A stretch of 64,000 nucleotides of DNA from DAOTWY01 sp003696565. Lineage in GTDB: Bacteria > Chloroflexota > Anaerolineae > Aggregatilineales > Phototrophicaceae. The DNA lies in contig DAOTWY010000137.1 in NCBI GenBank assembly GCA_034435635.1, positions 1 to 64,000 on the forward strand. Reading direction: 5' to 3'. Positions 17,331 through 26,161 of this stretch are shown here, one piece after another. The position numbers and the translations under genes were made by a program. Below the pieces are notes generated by a model. It was given only the letters and a program-made list of their open reading frames with translations. It did no database searches and was not told the DNA's origin. Each line of letters opens with the position of its first letter. Within the stretch, counting starts at the first letter, position 1.

Positions 17331-19916
17331 TTATTCCCCGTTTTTCTTTTGAGTGCGCTTATCAATAATTTCTTTGAAAGGGTCTTTGCCTTTTTCAATC
17401 AAAACGCGGCGAGAACGCCCCCCAGCGATGGGTTCACCAATTACGCCAAGTTCTTCCAATAGATCGATGATACGTGCCGCGCGCGGATACCCCAGGTTGA
17501 GTTTGCGCTGAATTTGGGAGGCGGAAGCCTCTTGTTCTTCCACTACTAGCTCAATGGCTTCCTCTAACATGGGGTCTGTTTCTGCCAGGAACTCACGACG
17601 AGTTAAGCCGCGTTCCCAAGGACCAACACGCGGGTTAGCCGTTAATTTACCTTTTTCAATCTGCTTGGCGTACCATTCTCGCCAATAGTTGACAATCGCA
17701 CGGACTTCGCCATCGGTCACAAAGCAACCTTGCAAACGGCGCGGACCAGCAGCATCTTGCGCGAGATATAGCATATCCCCTTTACCTAGCAGATTTTCTG
17801 CTCCGCCAGTATCCAAGATCACCCGCGAATCCACGCCAGAAGCCACAGCGAAAGAGATACGTGTTGGGAAGTTTGCTTTGATCAACCCGGTGATAACATC
17901 TACTGACGGGCGTTGTGTCGCAATAATCATATGCATTCCCACTGCACGTGCCATTTGAGCTAAACGAGTAACTGTGTGTTCGGTTTCTTCTGGCTTGGTC
18001 ATCATCAGATCACCGATTTCATCCACCATGATGACAATATACGGCAGGTAATTCTCTTTGTTTTTGAGTTGCGCGTTATAAATTTCAATGTTGCGGGCAG
18101 ATGCCTCTTCCAGCAGTTTATATCGCCGTTCCATCTCTCGTGTACACCACCGTAACACGCCGATGATACGATCTAAATCAGTCTCAACTGGTCCAATCAA
18201 ATGAGGCACTCCATTAAACCGGCTGAGTTCCACCATTTTGGGATCGAGCATGACCAGCTTGATTTTATCTGGCATGTTGTTGATTAACAGGGCTGTGGCG
18301 ATGGCTGCCATCGCCACAGATTTACCAGAGCCGGTTGTCCCTGCGATCAATAGATGGGGCATGGTTGCCAAATCAACAATTACCGGCTCTCCGGCGACAT
18401 CCCGCCCGAGTGGGACAAGCAAAGGTGAGTGTTGTTTTTGAGAGGCATCAAAAAACGCTTTGCTTTCATAAACCGAGCGCAAGGCAACAGTGCTGGGGTT
18501 GCGGTTGGGCACTTCAATACCCATATAACTATGTCCTGGTACAGGCATTTCTAACCGCAAGCGTTTGACGGCAAGCGCAAGGGACAGATCGCTGGCGAGT
18601 GCTGCAATCTTGCTGAGCCGGGTACGCTCTTTGACGATTTCGCCACCAGCTTTTTTGACCTCACGAAAGGGTTGCACACCATATTGTGTTACTGTTGGAC
18701 CAGCTTTTACTGCCACAACATCCACATTAATGTCAAATTCTAACAATGTGTTTTCAATTAGTACCACATTGAGGTTAATTTCTTCCTCGCTGGGTGGGGT
18801 AATTGCCACATCTTGCAGTAAATTCAATGGCGGTAGGTCTTTATCCCGCTTGACCAGTTTTTTGACCTCACGCATTTCTTCCGCGGTGAAGTAATGTTTG
18901 ATGCGCCCATCTGGACGGGTAACCATGGTTGGCTCGGTCTTTTTCTTTTTAGGGAGAGGCTTGCCGATGATGGTAGCATCTACCTTAATTACACCCTCTT
19001 GCGATGGCGATTCTTCCGATGTTTTTAACACGGCATCCAACCGTTGAATATCCTGAGAGATTTCCTCTTGTGGGCGGGTGTCCATTGCCAAGATGGCAGG
19101 AATCTCTGGCTTAGTTGGTTCAATGGGTTGGGTAGATGATTCACGCAGCCGCATAGAGGGCGGTAAATTGTCAGGGTCTGGGCGGATACGAATAATATTG
19201 GTGCGGCGTGGCTTGTTCAAATCATGAATGTCAGCTAAGCCGGGTTGTGGCGGGAGCTTGGGCTTTTTTTCACGCTGTGGGATGGGGGTATTTGCTAGTT
19301 TTTCACCGGCTTGGTTTAATATGGTACTGGTGTGTTCTAATAGGCTGATAATTTGTGCTTGCCGTACACCGGCTAATACTGCGATACTGCCAAGAATCAT
19401 GATACTTAAAATTATCAGCGCAACTGCCCGCCCAAAGATCAAATTAAGCGGCATACTGATTCCCCAACCAATTAAACCGCCGCCTTCTCCACTGCGGACG
19501 ATAGCACGTAATTCGGCATCTCCTGGCAAAAGATGCAAAACGCCCAATATTGCCAAGAACATCACCTGAATAGCTAAAACACGCCGTCCAGAAATAGGCA
19601 AGGGGATGCCCATTTTGGGTAAAAAGATTAACACCCCACTGAGCGCGATTCCTGCTGCGACGAGCCAACTGCCTTTGCCAAACACATACGTCAATGCATC
19701 TGACCAAGATTTTGCTAGCACGGCATCGCCAGCAATCCCCATTAATGACATGATCGAGATGACACCAAAGACAAACAGAACAATCCCACTGATTTCATCA
19801 AACCAGGGGGGTAGGGCATCTAAAATATCGTCCCAAAATTCCGGCTCAACCGTCCGAAACTTGGGTTTTTGGGAAGGTGTTTCTTCAGTGACTTGTTGAT
19901 TTTTTTCGTCAGTCAT
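17331..19916 (-). CDS. ftsK: DNA translocase FtsK/SpoIIIE
   Basis: Hexameric double-stranded DNA pump that clears chromosomes from the division septum. 861 residues: four membrane helices in about 40-195, a charged linker with basic and proline-rich stretches (about 205-345), then the motor with Walker A GTTGSGKS (about 524-531) and Walker B VIMVDEIGDLM (about 625-636). The C-terminal winged-helix gamma domain, which reads KOPS-type sequences, contains LNLGYPRAARIIDLLEELG. No Shine-Dalgarno is visible; a strong hairpin lies just upstream. It sits between an S1-domain gene and DAHP synthase. Confidence 0.93.
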   Translation of the reverse strand: MTDEKNQQVTEETPSQKPKFRTVEPEFWDDILDALPPWFDEISGIVLFVFGVISIMSLMGIAGDAVLAKSWSDALTYVFGKGSWLVAAGIALSGVLIFLPKMGIPLPISGRRVLAIQVMFLAILGVLHLLPGDAELRAIVRSGEGGGLIGWGISMPLNLIFGRAVALIILSIMILGSIAVLAGVRQAQIISLLEHTSTILNQAGEKLANTPIPQREKKPKLPPQPGLADIHDLNKPRRTNIIRIRPDPDNLPPSMRLRESSTQPIEPTKPEIPAILAMDTRPQEEISQDIQRLDAVLKTSEESPSQEGVIKVDATIIGKPLPKKKKTEPTMVTRPDGRIKHYFTAEEMREVKKLVKRDKDLPPLNLLQDVAITPPSEEEINLNVVLIENTLLEFDINVDVVAVKAGPTVTQYGVQPFREVKKAGGEIVKERTRLSKIAALASDLSLALAVKRLRLEMPVPGHSYMGIEVPNRNPSTVALRSVYESKAFFDASQKQHSPLLVPLGRDVAGEPVIVDLATMPHLLIAGTTGSGKSVAMAAIATALLINNMPDKIKLVMLDPKMVELSRFNGVPHLIGPVETDLDRIIGVLRWCTREMERRYKLLEEASARNIEIYNAQLKNKENYLPYIVIMVDEIGDLMMTKPEETEHTVTRLAQMARAVGMHMIIATQRPSVDVITGLIKANFPTRISFAVASGVDSRVILDTGGAENLLGKGDMLYLAQDAAGPRRLQGCFVTDGEVRAIVNYWREWYAKQIEKGKLTANPRVGPWERGLTRREFLAETDPMLEEAIELVVEEQEASASQIQRKLNLGYPRAARIIDLLEELGVIGEPIAGGRSRRVLIEKGKDPFKEIIDKRTQKKNGE

Positions 19917-19928
19917 TTGTTTTTGTCG

Positions 19929-19961
19929 CTGTTTACTGGGAAATACGCCCCCAGTAAACAG
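19929..19961 (-). promoter_or_regulatory. 12-bp perfect hairpin between S1 gene and ftsK
   Basis: CTGTTTACTGGG (19929-19940) and CCCAGTAAACAG (19950-19961) are exact inverted copies around a nine-base loop. Neither side has a T-tract. The stem begins 12 bases ahead of the ftsK start codon and 22 bases after the S1 gene stop. It could act as an RNA-stability or partial termination element that sets the S1 to FtsK ratio. Confidence 0.6.
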
Positions 19962-19983
19962 TTAAGTCTGTAGATAGAGTGTA

Positions 19984-20973
19984 CTACTCATTTAGGCGCA
20001 AACTTAAACCCAAACGGCGGGCAGCACCGTTAATTGTTAAAATACGGGCGCGGACATGTTGCCCTTCAGAAACGACATTGCGCGGATGGAGAAAATGCCC
20101 TTCTGCTAATTCTGAAACATGAATTAACCCTTCTAGCCCTTCTTCAATACAGGCAAATGCGCCAAAATCAACCACATTGGTGATAACCCCTTCCACAATT
20201 TGGTTGACAGTGTAGCGTTCTTCAACCGTCTTCCAGGGATCAGGGCGCAGCCGTTTGATGCTGAGGGCAATTCGACCTTGATCTTGGTCTACCCCTAAGA
20301 CGTACGCTTCTACTTCTTGCCCACGTTGTAACATACTAGCTGGGTGCCCAACACGCCCCCAACTTAATTCACTAATGTGGATTAAGCCTTCCAACCCGCC
20401 TAAATCCACAAATGCCCCAAACTCACATAAGTTGGTGACAAACCCCCTCACAATATCCCCAGGGCTAAGCCGTGTTAAGAGGTTTTCTCGCTCTCCTGGG
20501 TCAGCTTGGGCTGCCCGTTCTGAAAGGATCAAGCGATTCTTTTGTGGGTTGAGTTCTATCACTCGTAAACGCAGCACATCGCCAACACGGTTTAATAGCG
20601 CGTTGCGGCGGATGATCCCGTTTGATGTAGATGGAAAGTCTAATAATTGACTAGCAGGAACAAACCCGCGTAGTGTGCGCCATTCTACCAGCAATCCGCC
20701 ACGGTTATAACCGACGACTTTTAGATCAATGACTTGGTCAGCTTGTGTAATTTGGGTAATTGCCTCCCAGTCCGCATCACAAACCCCACGCAACAAGGTG
20801 TAAGGGTGTTTTTCCTCTGCTGAATCAGCGGCTTCGTCATCTAACAGTGGATCATGATCGGTATCTGGGTGGTATGTAATGGCGTGTTCGCCTTCAGATA
20901 ACAATGCTTGCCAATATCCTTCATCTAAGGTTGGTGGTGCTGGCTTTAAATCTTGCCGCATATCCATTGTCAT
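19984..20973 (-). CDS. S1 RNA-binding domain protein (ribosomal S1-like)
   Basis: 329 residues. Two clear S1 OB-fold repeats at about 165-243 (GDIVRGFVTNLCEFGAFVDL, GLEGLIHISELSWG) and 252-327 (GVITNVVDFGAFACIEEG, GLIHVSELAEG), and a more divergent one at about 75-150 (LKVVGYNRGGLLVEW, RGFVPASQL). This is the short S1 seen in many non-proteobacteria, likely aiding mRNA binding or decay. The ATG follows GGGGG. First gene of the S1-ftsK-DAHP synthase operon, with a promoter at 21030-21058. Confidence 0.88.
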   Translation of the reverse strand: MTMDMRQDLKPAPPTLDEGYWQALLSEGEHAITYHPDTDHDPLLDDEAADSAEEKHPYTLLRGVCDADWEAITQITQADQVIDLKVVGYNRGGLLVEWRTLRGFVPASQLLDFPSTSNGIIRRNALLNRVGDVLRLRVIELNPQKNRLILSERAAQADPGERENLLTRLSPGDIVRGFVTNLCEFGAFVDLGGLEGLIHISELSWGRVGHPASMLQRGQEVEAYVLGVDQDQGRIALSIKRLRPDPWKTVEERYTVNQIVEGVITNVVDFGAFACIEEGLEGLIHVSELAEGHFLHPRNVVSEGQHVRARILTINGAARRLGLSLRLNE

Positions 20974-21029
20974 ATAACCCCCATGCCCATTAATTTTATT
21001 CTAACGATAGTTTGCTGTAACCTGTTGCC

Positions 21030-21058
21030 ATTATAGAGTTTTTCCGTAGGTGGTGCAA
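21030..21058 (-). promoter_or_regulatory. sigma-70-type promoter of the S1-ftsK operon
   Basis: Read on the minus strand, TTGCAC (21053-21058) and TATAAT (21030-21035) are 17 bases apart, an almost ideal housekeeping promoter. Transcription would start near 21023, giving a leader of about 50 bases before the S1 gene. Confidence 0.65.
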
Positions 21059-21152
21059 ACCTGAACTATATTGAAGAGTGGGGGAATTTTATGGATATAA
21101 AAACGAGCATGCATGACAAAATAGTTGGATCATCTTTATCTTACGCACTCCG

Positions 21153-23054
21153 CTATATTGCTTCTAGGCATTGTTGTTCCATACTCAGGATTGTTTCCGC
21201 GACGGCTTCGATCGCTGTATTTTGCTTGCGATACAAGTTTGCCTCGCTGATATATAACCGCCGAGCAACATCTTTAACTTTTTTATTGTCAATAAATCTT
21301 AGTGTGAGAATGTTATAAATTAGCCATTCTGCACTACGATAATCCCGCTCACCTTCTGGTCTCTGATTTTCAATGGCTTGTGTGAGGACGGTACGTAAGG
21401 CTTTTACAGCGTTGAAGTCGTTTTCTGGCAAGGCATTTTGAACAACTTGCAACTCAATAAGGCGACTGTTGGTCATGCCGGGTCCCCCCCAATAATGCCG
21501 TAATGCAGCACGGACTTGCTCGATAATTTGATCACGCTCTGGCAAGTTATGAGAACTCGCTAGCGTGTTATTTCGTCCAGGCAGATATTCCACTTCTGCG
21601 GCGCGCTCACGTGTGATGGTGAACTGTGGCAGTAACCCTTCTAACGCGGCATATACTTCACTTTGTAGCAGTATATCATCTAAAACGCTCGCTGCCCGGT
21701 CTGCGAAGCGATTAAGTATGACGCTGTCATCTTGATTCAATTCAAACGTATCACCGGTGGCTTCTACACCAAGCATCCCAATCAAACGGGGGGTATTGAT
21801 GGTACGATGACTATACAATGGCTTGACCCAATAATTCCCCCATTGTTGTACATCCCCATTACTTAAATTTTGGATCAGATGAGTGATTTCGTGCTGTAAA
21901 GCTTCTTCTGTGAGCGTGATCTGCCCAACTGAGCGAACGAACTCAGGGTTATTTTCTAGTAGGGCAGCGACAAATGCCTTTTCAACTCGCAAATAGTCAC
22001 AAGCCGATTCCAATACGGCTTCTAACAGTTGCATCAAGTCAGATCGTGTTAGCAGGCGTTCACTTAAAGTTTGGAGCTTGTTTAGTTGTTCATCATCTTC
22101 ATCATGATAAATCCACCGACGTTCTAGTGCTGGCAAGCCAATATGAATTACCCATTGCCATAGCAGAATTACCGCGACTACACCAAATGGCATGAACTGT
22201 CTACCTAGTACGCCGATGATTTGGGTGGTTGGTTCAGTAAAGATGATGACAATTAATGCCAGAACACCAGTCATCGGTCCGCGCAAAATGAAGCGTAGTA
22301 ACTCCGCTTTTACTACACGGTCTGGTATGCGTGAGCCGAAAAAAGAAAGCGGATAGGATAGGAAGATCAGCATGAGGATCATGAGGATATTAGCAATATT
22401 AACTAAAATTAAGCCGTTTAAACTGAATTCAGTGCCAGGCTTTAATAACGCAGAGTAAGGGAAGATGCCGATACTAGGGATTAAGACAGTGAATAAAAGA
22501 TAGGTCATCCGGCGTTGGGTACTGCTGGTTAGGCAACGTCGGCGGGCACGCCAAACATTTAACAACGCTACCAGGTTGGCGATGATGTAATAACTTGTAA
22601 AAAGTGGAAAAAGAAACTGGGCTTGTACACTGACCTGATTTTGATAAATATCAGGTTTAATGAGTGTGTCAGTGAAAGCCGCCAAAACCAGAAAACAAGT
22701 CGCAATTAGATACAAAATGCGAATAACACGCCGCCGCCGCCCGCGTGATGGCAAACCCGTGGTGGCTAATAGTGCATCGGACAGATGATAAGTTGCCACG
22801 GGGATAAACGCCAACCCAATCCATTGAATCCGTGTGAGGGCGATCATCGTGTTGGGCATTGGCTCAAGTGAGATCAACACATCACAACCATATGCCATTG
22901 TCACACATCCCAAGACAATGGCTGAAGTGCGGGTGATGCGGTCGCGCAGGTTGCGGGTTAAGTTATAAAGTAGGATAGATGCCGCGAAGATCACAATCGC
23001 TGCGGCGAGCGTTTCATTTAATGAATCCAGAAATATCTTAAACAAATCACGCAT
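21153..23054 (-). CDS. membrane protein with 7TM-like, GAF and HTH-like domains
   Basis: 633 residues. Seven hydrophobic helices occupy about 10-250, as in the 7TM sensor part of some histidine kinases, followed by two more near 268-320. A GAF-like domain lies at about 335-475 (LSERLLTRSDLMQLLEAVL, FVAALLENNPEFVRSVG). There is no histidine kinase or ATPase domain. Instead, the C-terminal 100 residues end in VKDVARRLYISEANLYRKQ (about 590-608), which looks like a helix-turn-helix. I infer a membrane-bound one-component regulator. No target is evident; it stands between the S1 operon promoter and a GNAT gene. Confidence 0.6.
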   Translation of the reverse strand: MRDLFKIFLDSLNETLAAAIVIFAASILLYNLTRNLRDRITRTSAIVLGCVTMAYGCDVLISLEPMPNTMIALTRIQWIGLAFIPVATYHLSDALLATTGLPSRGRRRRVIRILYLIATCFLVLAAFTDTLIKPDIYQNQVSVQAQFLFPLFTSYYIIANLVALLNVWRARRRCLTSSTQRRMTYLLFTVLIPSIGIFPYSALLKPGTEFSLNGLILVNIANILMILMLIFLSYPLSFFGSRIPDRVVKAELLRFILRGPMTGVLALIVIIFTEPTTQIIGVLGRQFMPFGVVAVILLWQWVIHIGLPALERRWIYHDEDDEQLNKLQTLSERLLTRSDLMQLLEAVLESACDYLRVEKAFVAALLENNPEFVRSVGQITLTEEALQHEITHLIQNLSNGDVQQWGNYWVKPLYSHRTINTPRLIGMLGVEATGDTFELNQDDSVILNRFADRAASVLDDILLQSEVYAALEGLLPQFTITRERAAEVEYLPGRNNTLASSHNLPERDQIIEQVRAALRHYWGGPGMTNSRLIELQVVQNALPENDFNAVKALRTVLTQAIENQRPEGERDYRSAEWLIYNILTLRFIDNKKVKDVARRLYISEANLYRKQNTAIEAVAETILSMEQQCLEAI

Positions 23055-23092
23055 ATCATTGTCGTATCAGGTTGCTAAAATCCAGGATTATC

Positions 23093-23623
23093 TTACCGCA
23101 GGGGCGCACAGAAAAAAACGGCAATATCACCATTACGGAAGTAGTGATCGTTAAAGCCACAAAACACAAATCCATTTGCCTGAATAAATTGAATAGCGGG
23201 GTAATTTTTAGTTTGTGTTTCTGCCATGACCACACTTAATTGATGCTCTGTTGCCCAACGGCGTGCGACCTTAAGCAAGCGGCTACCAATTTTATGTCGA
23301 CGTAAGGGGCGTGCCACCACCACATCTTGAATCATGCCAATTTGATGAATCGGATCAGATCGCATGGTAAGGTAGGCGATGATTTGCTCGGCTTCTTCCA
23401 TCACTAAAAAACAATGCTGAGAAGCTAAGGCATGTTGAAGGCGGTTTTGATCGGCTAGGTATGTAACTGGCATTTGACGCGGCAACCGTTCTACACGGAA
23501 ATGCACGGCTTGATCGCCAGTGGATGGTTGAAAGGTCATTTGCCACACATGCTCGGTTTCGTAGTCAGCATCAATGGCTAAACACGAGGGGATATCTTGT
23601 TCAATAGCATCACGGATAATCAT
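23093..23623 (-). CDS. GNAT family N-acetyltransferase
   Basis: 176 residues with IIRDAIEQDIPSCLAID at the start and the CoA loop RPLRRHKIGSRLLKVA (about 118-133), then ENYP-type NYPAIQFIQANGFVFCGF and NDHYFRNGDIAVFF, as in GNATs that act on small molecules or protein N termini. The substrate is unknown. The sequence between it and the sensor gene (38 bases) is short, so both may share a transcript. Confidence 0.82.
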   Translation of the reverse strand: MIIRDAIEQDIPSCLAIDADYETEHVWQMTFQPSTGDQAVHFRVERLPRQMPVTYLADQNRLQHALASQHCFLVMEEAEQIIAYLTMRSDPIHQIGMIQDVVVARPLRRHKIGSRLLKVARRWATEHQLSVVMAETQTKNYPAIQFIQANGFVFCGFNDHYFRNGDIAVFFCAPLR

Positions 23624-23668
23624 AATTTTGAGTTACTGGTTCACGTGGGGATCAATGCCGCACGTTAG

Positions 23669-24469
23669 TTACACTAGGTATACATCTCCAAACGTTCCGC
23701 TGACGTGAATTTCGACTAGGGGAGCATCTTCAGCAGCCTCTGTAGAAAAGTAAACGTTGGGTTCTGGATTCTCATAGCGATATTCATCGTGTTTGATCCC
23801 AAATAGTCGTCCCCCTTCTACTACGATGCGTGTGCGATAACCTTGTGGTGTGTTAATTTGGATGTTGCCCATTGTTGAGCGAATAATCAGCGGACGAAAT
23901 GCCTCTTTGGGTGCAACCAAGCGGATGTCCCCAATGCCGCTGGCAATCAACGCATCATGAATAATCAGCGTTTTTAAGTCAAGGTTGAGTTGCCCTAAAC
24001 TACTGCTTATTAAAAGCTGCCAGGGTAAATCATGCGCCAAGCCCACATGCCAATCTGCAAAAGAAAGCCAGGGGGTGTTTGAACGGCTCATTTTGATATG
24101 GGTGTACGTATCTTTAACAGTGAGGTCTGGGCGCGAACCCGCAGCGAATTGCCCGGCAATAAGTCGCCCCTCGCGCCCAAGTGCCCGAACATCGACATCA
24201 ATTTCGCCAGAGCTAATTTCTAATGTGGCGGATTCAACACTACCACGGGTAATGCCAAATGTGCGGGCATCTTCACTAGGGAAGAGATCGCCACGCAATA
24301 GGATTTGTGCCCCTGCGACCACTAGCAACAACGGTACTAGCGTGTAGGCGTTAAAGTCGCCTAACAACAAGAAGTTATCTAGCAGCAGTAAAATGCCGAT
24401 GATGATAAGCAATACTGACCAGAAGAAGGGGACAGTTGCTGTCCCCTTTGTTGTACGTTTTGCGGACAT
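23669..24469 (-). CDS. LiaF-like membrane protein with C-terminal toastrack domain
   Basis: 266 residues. Two N-terminal membrane helices (about 12-30 and 38-56; FFWSVLLIIIGILLLLDNF) match the LiaI-LiaF/DUF5668 region, and the rest is a repetitive beta domain of the DUF4097/DUF2154 kind (SATLEISSGEIDVDVRALG, LIIRSTMGNIQINTPQG, IHVSGTFGDVYLV). Family members modulate envelope-stress signalling or phage-shock-like responses. The ATG overlaps the rpoD stop by one base (TAATG), so it is translated from the rpoD transcript. Confidence 0.75.
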   Translation of the reverse strand: MSAKRTTKGTATVPFFWSVLLIIIGILLLLDNFLLLGDFNAYTLVPLLLVVAGAQILLRGDLFPSEDARTFGITRGSVESATLEISSGEIDVDVRALGREGRLIAGQFAAGSRPDLTVKDTYTHIKMSRSNTPWLSFADWHVGLAHDLPWQLLISSSLGQLNLDLKTLIIHDALIASGIGDIRLVAPKEAFRPLIIRSTMGNIQINTPQGYRTRIVVEGGRLFGIKHDEYRYENPEPNVYFSTEAAEDAPLVEIHVSGTFGDVYLV

Positions 24470-25722
24470 TATTCCTCGTAGAGGTAATCCCGTAAAATAA
24501 TATGGGCAGATGATTGACGCAGGCGATTTAATGCCTGGGCTTCTAGTTGGCGCACTCGCTCACGAGTTACGCCGATCGTTTGCCCAACTTCTTCTAGCGT
24601 ATAAACACGCCCATCCTCTAAGCCATAGCGTAACCGTAAGATTTGTGCCTCACGCGCTGGCAGGCGGTCTAACGCGCCTTGTAGTTGTTCATGAAGTAGA
24701 TGTGTTGCCACTTCTTCTGCTGGGGCAGGGCTATTGATGTCTTCTACAAAATCCCCAAAGGTTGAATCGCCATCTTCATCAATGGGTGTTTCTAAGCTGA
24801 CTGGGCGGCGGGCAATTTCTAACAAGTTCTCCACTTTATCCGGCGTGGTTTCCATGCCCTGCGCTAATTCTTCGATGGTTGGCTCACGCCCAAGTTCTTG
24901 AATCAAGTTAAGCTGAATGCGGCGCATGCGGTTTAGTTGATCTCCCATATGGACAGGGACGCGAATCGTCCGCCCTTGGTCTGCCACAGCACGGCTAACT
25001 GCCTGGCGAATCCACCATGTCGCATAAGTGCTGAACTTGTGCCCACGCTGATATTCAAATTTATTGGTAGCGCGGATTAGCCCGATGTTGCCTTCTTGGA
25101 TCAAATCCAGAAAAGGGACACCTCGTCCGATATATTTTTTTGCCACGCTAATAACCAAGCGCGCATTAGCACGGATGAGATGCTCTTGAGCCAGCTCGCC
25201 GTCGATGACCGCTTGCTTGAGGTCATAAACGTCATCCATGGGCAGGGTATCGCCATATTCTTCAAGTGCTTGCTGGGCGAGTTGACCGCGCTCCATACGT
25301 TTTGCTAAGGCAACCTCTTCCTCAGCAGTGAGTAAGGGGACTCGTCCGGCTTCCTTTAGATATAGCCCAACGACATCGTCTGTATCCAATGCCTGACGAT
25401 AACCGGCATCTTCCATGATCTCGCCGAAGTTCAGCTCGCTTTCACGATCATCGAAATCCTCGACATCCTCATCAGGGAGCATGTCCATTGATTCAGCTTC
25501 ATCAGGCAATGGTATATCGTCTTGATCTTTTGAGATCACTTCGATACCAGCTTCCATGAGCGAATCCATCACTTCATCCAGCAGCAAGACATCATTTTCA
25601 ACATCTGGAAAAATCGCCAGGATGTCGTCGAATGTGATAGACCCTTGTTTGCGTCCTTTTTCGATTAATTTGCCTTGCAACTCATTTTTGTGTGTCATTT
25701 CAATCATTACAGCCATATGCAC
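24469..25722 (-). CDS. rpoD: RNA polymerase housekeeping sigma factor
   Basis: Primary sigma-70 of about 410 residues. Region 1.1 is at about 10-80, an acidic linker follows, then region 1.2 (DDVVGLYLKEAGRVPLLTAEE), region 2 (NARLVISVAKKYIGRGVPFL and KFSTYATWWIRQAVSRAVA), region 3, and region 4 (EEVGQTIGVTRERVRQLE). A GTG at 25722 and ATGs at 25716, 25707 and 25698 are possible starts; none has a strong Shine-Dalgarno. A -10 element, TATAAT, lies at 25750-25755 on the minus strand with only a weak -35. Confidence 0.95.
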   Translation of the reverse strand: MHMAVMIEMTHKNELQGKLIEKGRKQGSITFDDILAIFPDVENDVLLLDEVMDSLMEAGIEVISKDQDDIPLPDEAESMDMLPDEDVEDFDDRESELNFGEIMEDAGYRQALDTDDVVGLYLKEAGRVPLLTAEEEVALAKRMERGQLAQQALEEYGDTLPMDDVYDLKQAVIDGELAQEHLIRANARLVISVAKKYIGRGVPFLDLIQEGNIGLIRATNKFEYQRGHKFSTYATWWIRQAVSRAVADQGRTIRVPVHMGDQLNRMRRIQLNLIQELGREPTIEELAQGMETTPDKVENLLEIARRPVSLETPIDEDGDSTFGDFVEDINSPAPAEEVATHLLHEQLQGALDRLPAREAQILRLRYGLEDGRVYTLEEVGQTIGVTRERVRQLEAQALNRLRQSSAHIILRDYLYEE

Positions 25723-25749
25723 AATTAAAGCCCTGCTTTATGGCAAGGC

Positions 25750-25755
25750 ATTATA
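25750..25755 (-). promoter_or_regulatory. candidate -10 element of rpoD
   Basis: The minus strand carries TATAAT 28 bases before the first possible start codon of rpoD. At the ideal distance (17 bases) the -35 is only TATCGG, so the promoter is either weak or needs an activator or another sigma factor. Confidence 0.35.
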
Positions 25756-25799
25756 CCTCTTATACACTTCAACCGATACTTGGTCTGATAGTCAATAAA

Positions 25800-25825
25800 C
25801 CCCGCCACAGAGGACGGGGATTTTT
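25800..25825. terminator. bidirectional terminator-like hairpin
   Basis: CCCCG (25800-25804) and CGGGG (25815-25819), with an inner CC/GG pairing, are followed by ATTTTT on the plus strand and by TTTATT on the minus strand. It separates the GldG-type gene cluster from the rpoD promoter. From here to 26115 the sequence is AT-rich and I see no gene or RNA in it. Confidence 0.5.
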
Positions 25826-26115
25826 AGACTAAGATGACCATCTTTTTAATACGTTAACGTGAATGGGCAAAGTTGTCAAGTTTATTGGGTAAGGTACACA
25901 ATCGTCTAGGGGAATATTTTAACTTTTTCAGAAAAAATTAATTTTTGAGGGCAAAAAAGGTTTTTAAGGTGCTTTAACGGTTGTTTGTGGTAAATGGCAC
26001 AAGTTGCCTTAAGCGATGTTTGAACTATAACAATTCATATTACACAATTTGTTTGTGTGTTGATTACTTAAAATTTCTCATCAAATATTTATTTTGGGTG
26101 GGGGGAAACGGAATA

Positions 26116-26150
26116 GGGTGGGCAAATATGCTTCAAGCGTTATCCCACCC
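26116..26150 (-). terminator. hairpin after the DUF4340-like gene
   Basis: GGGTGGG (26116-26122) pairs with CCCACCC (26144-26150) just past the stop of the minus-strand gene ending at 26162. The loop is 21 bases and no clear T-tract follows, so it may be a weak terminator or a 3' end stabiliser. Confidence 0.45.
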
Positions 26151-26161
26151 ATTAGATTATT

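Noticed and set aside
17277..17338. Possible fifth copy of the dispersed repeat after ftsK
   Set aside because: Only GGGGATTGTT and a CCCC stretch match; the key GGATAAAT block is missing and part lies inside the ftsK stop.
19228..19569. Plus-strand open frames inside ftsK (also 18565-18894)
   Set aside because: They overlap the well-supported ftsK gene and show no motifs or start signals.
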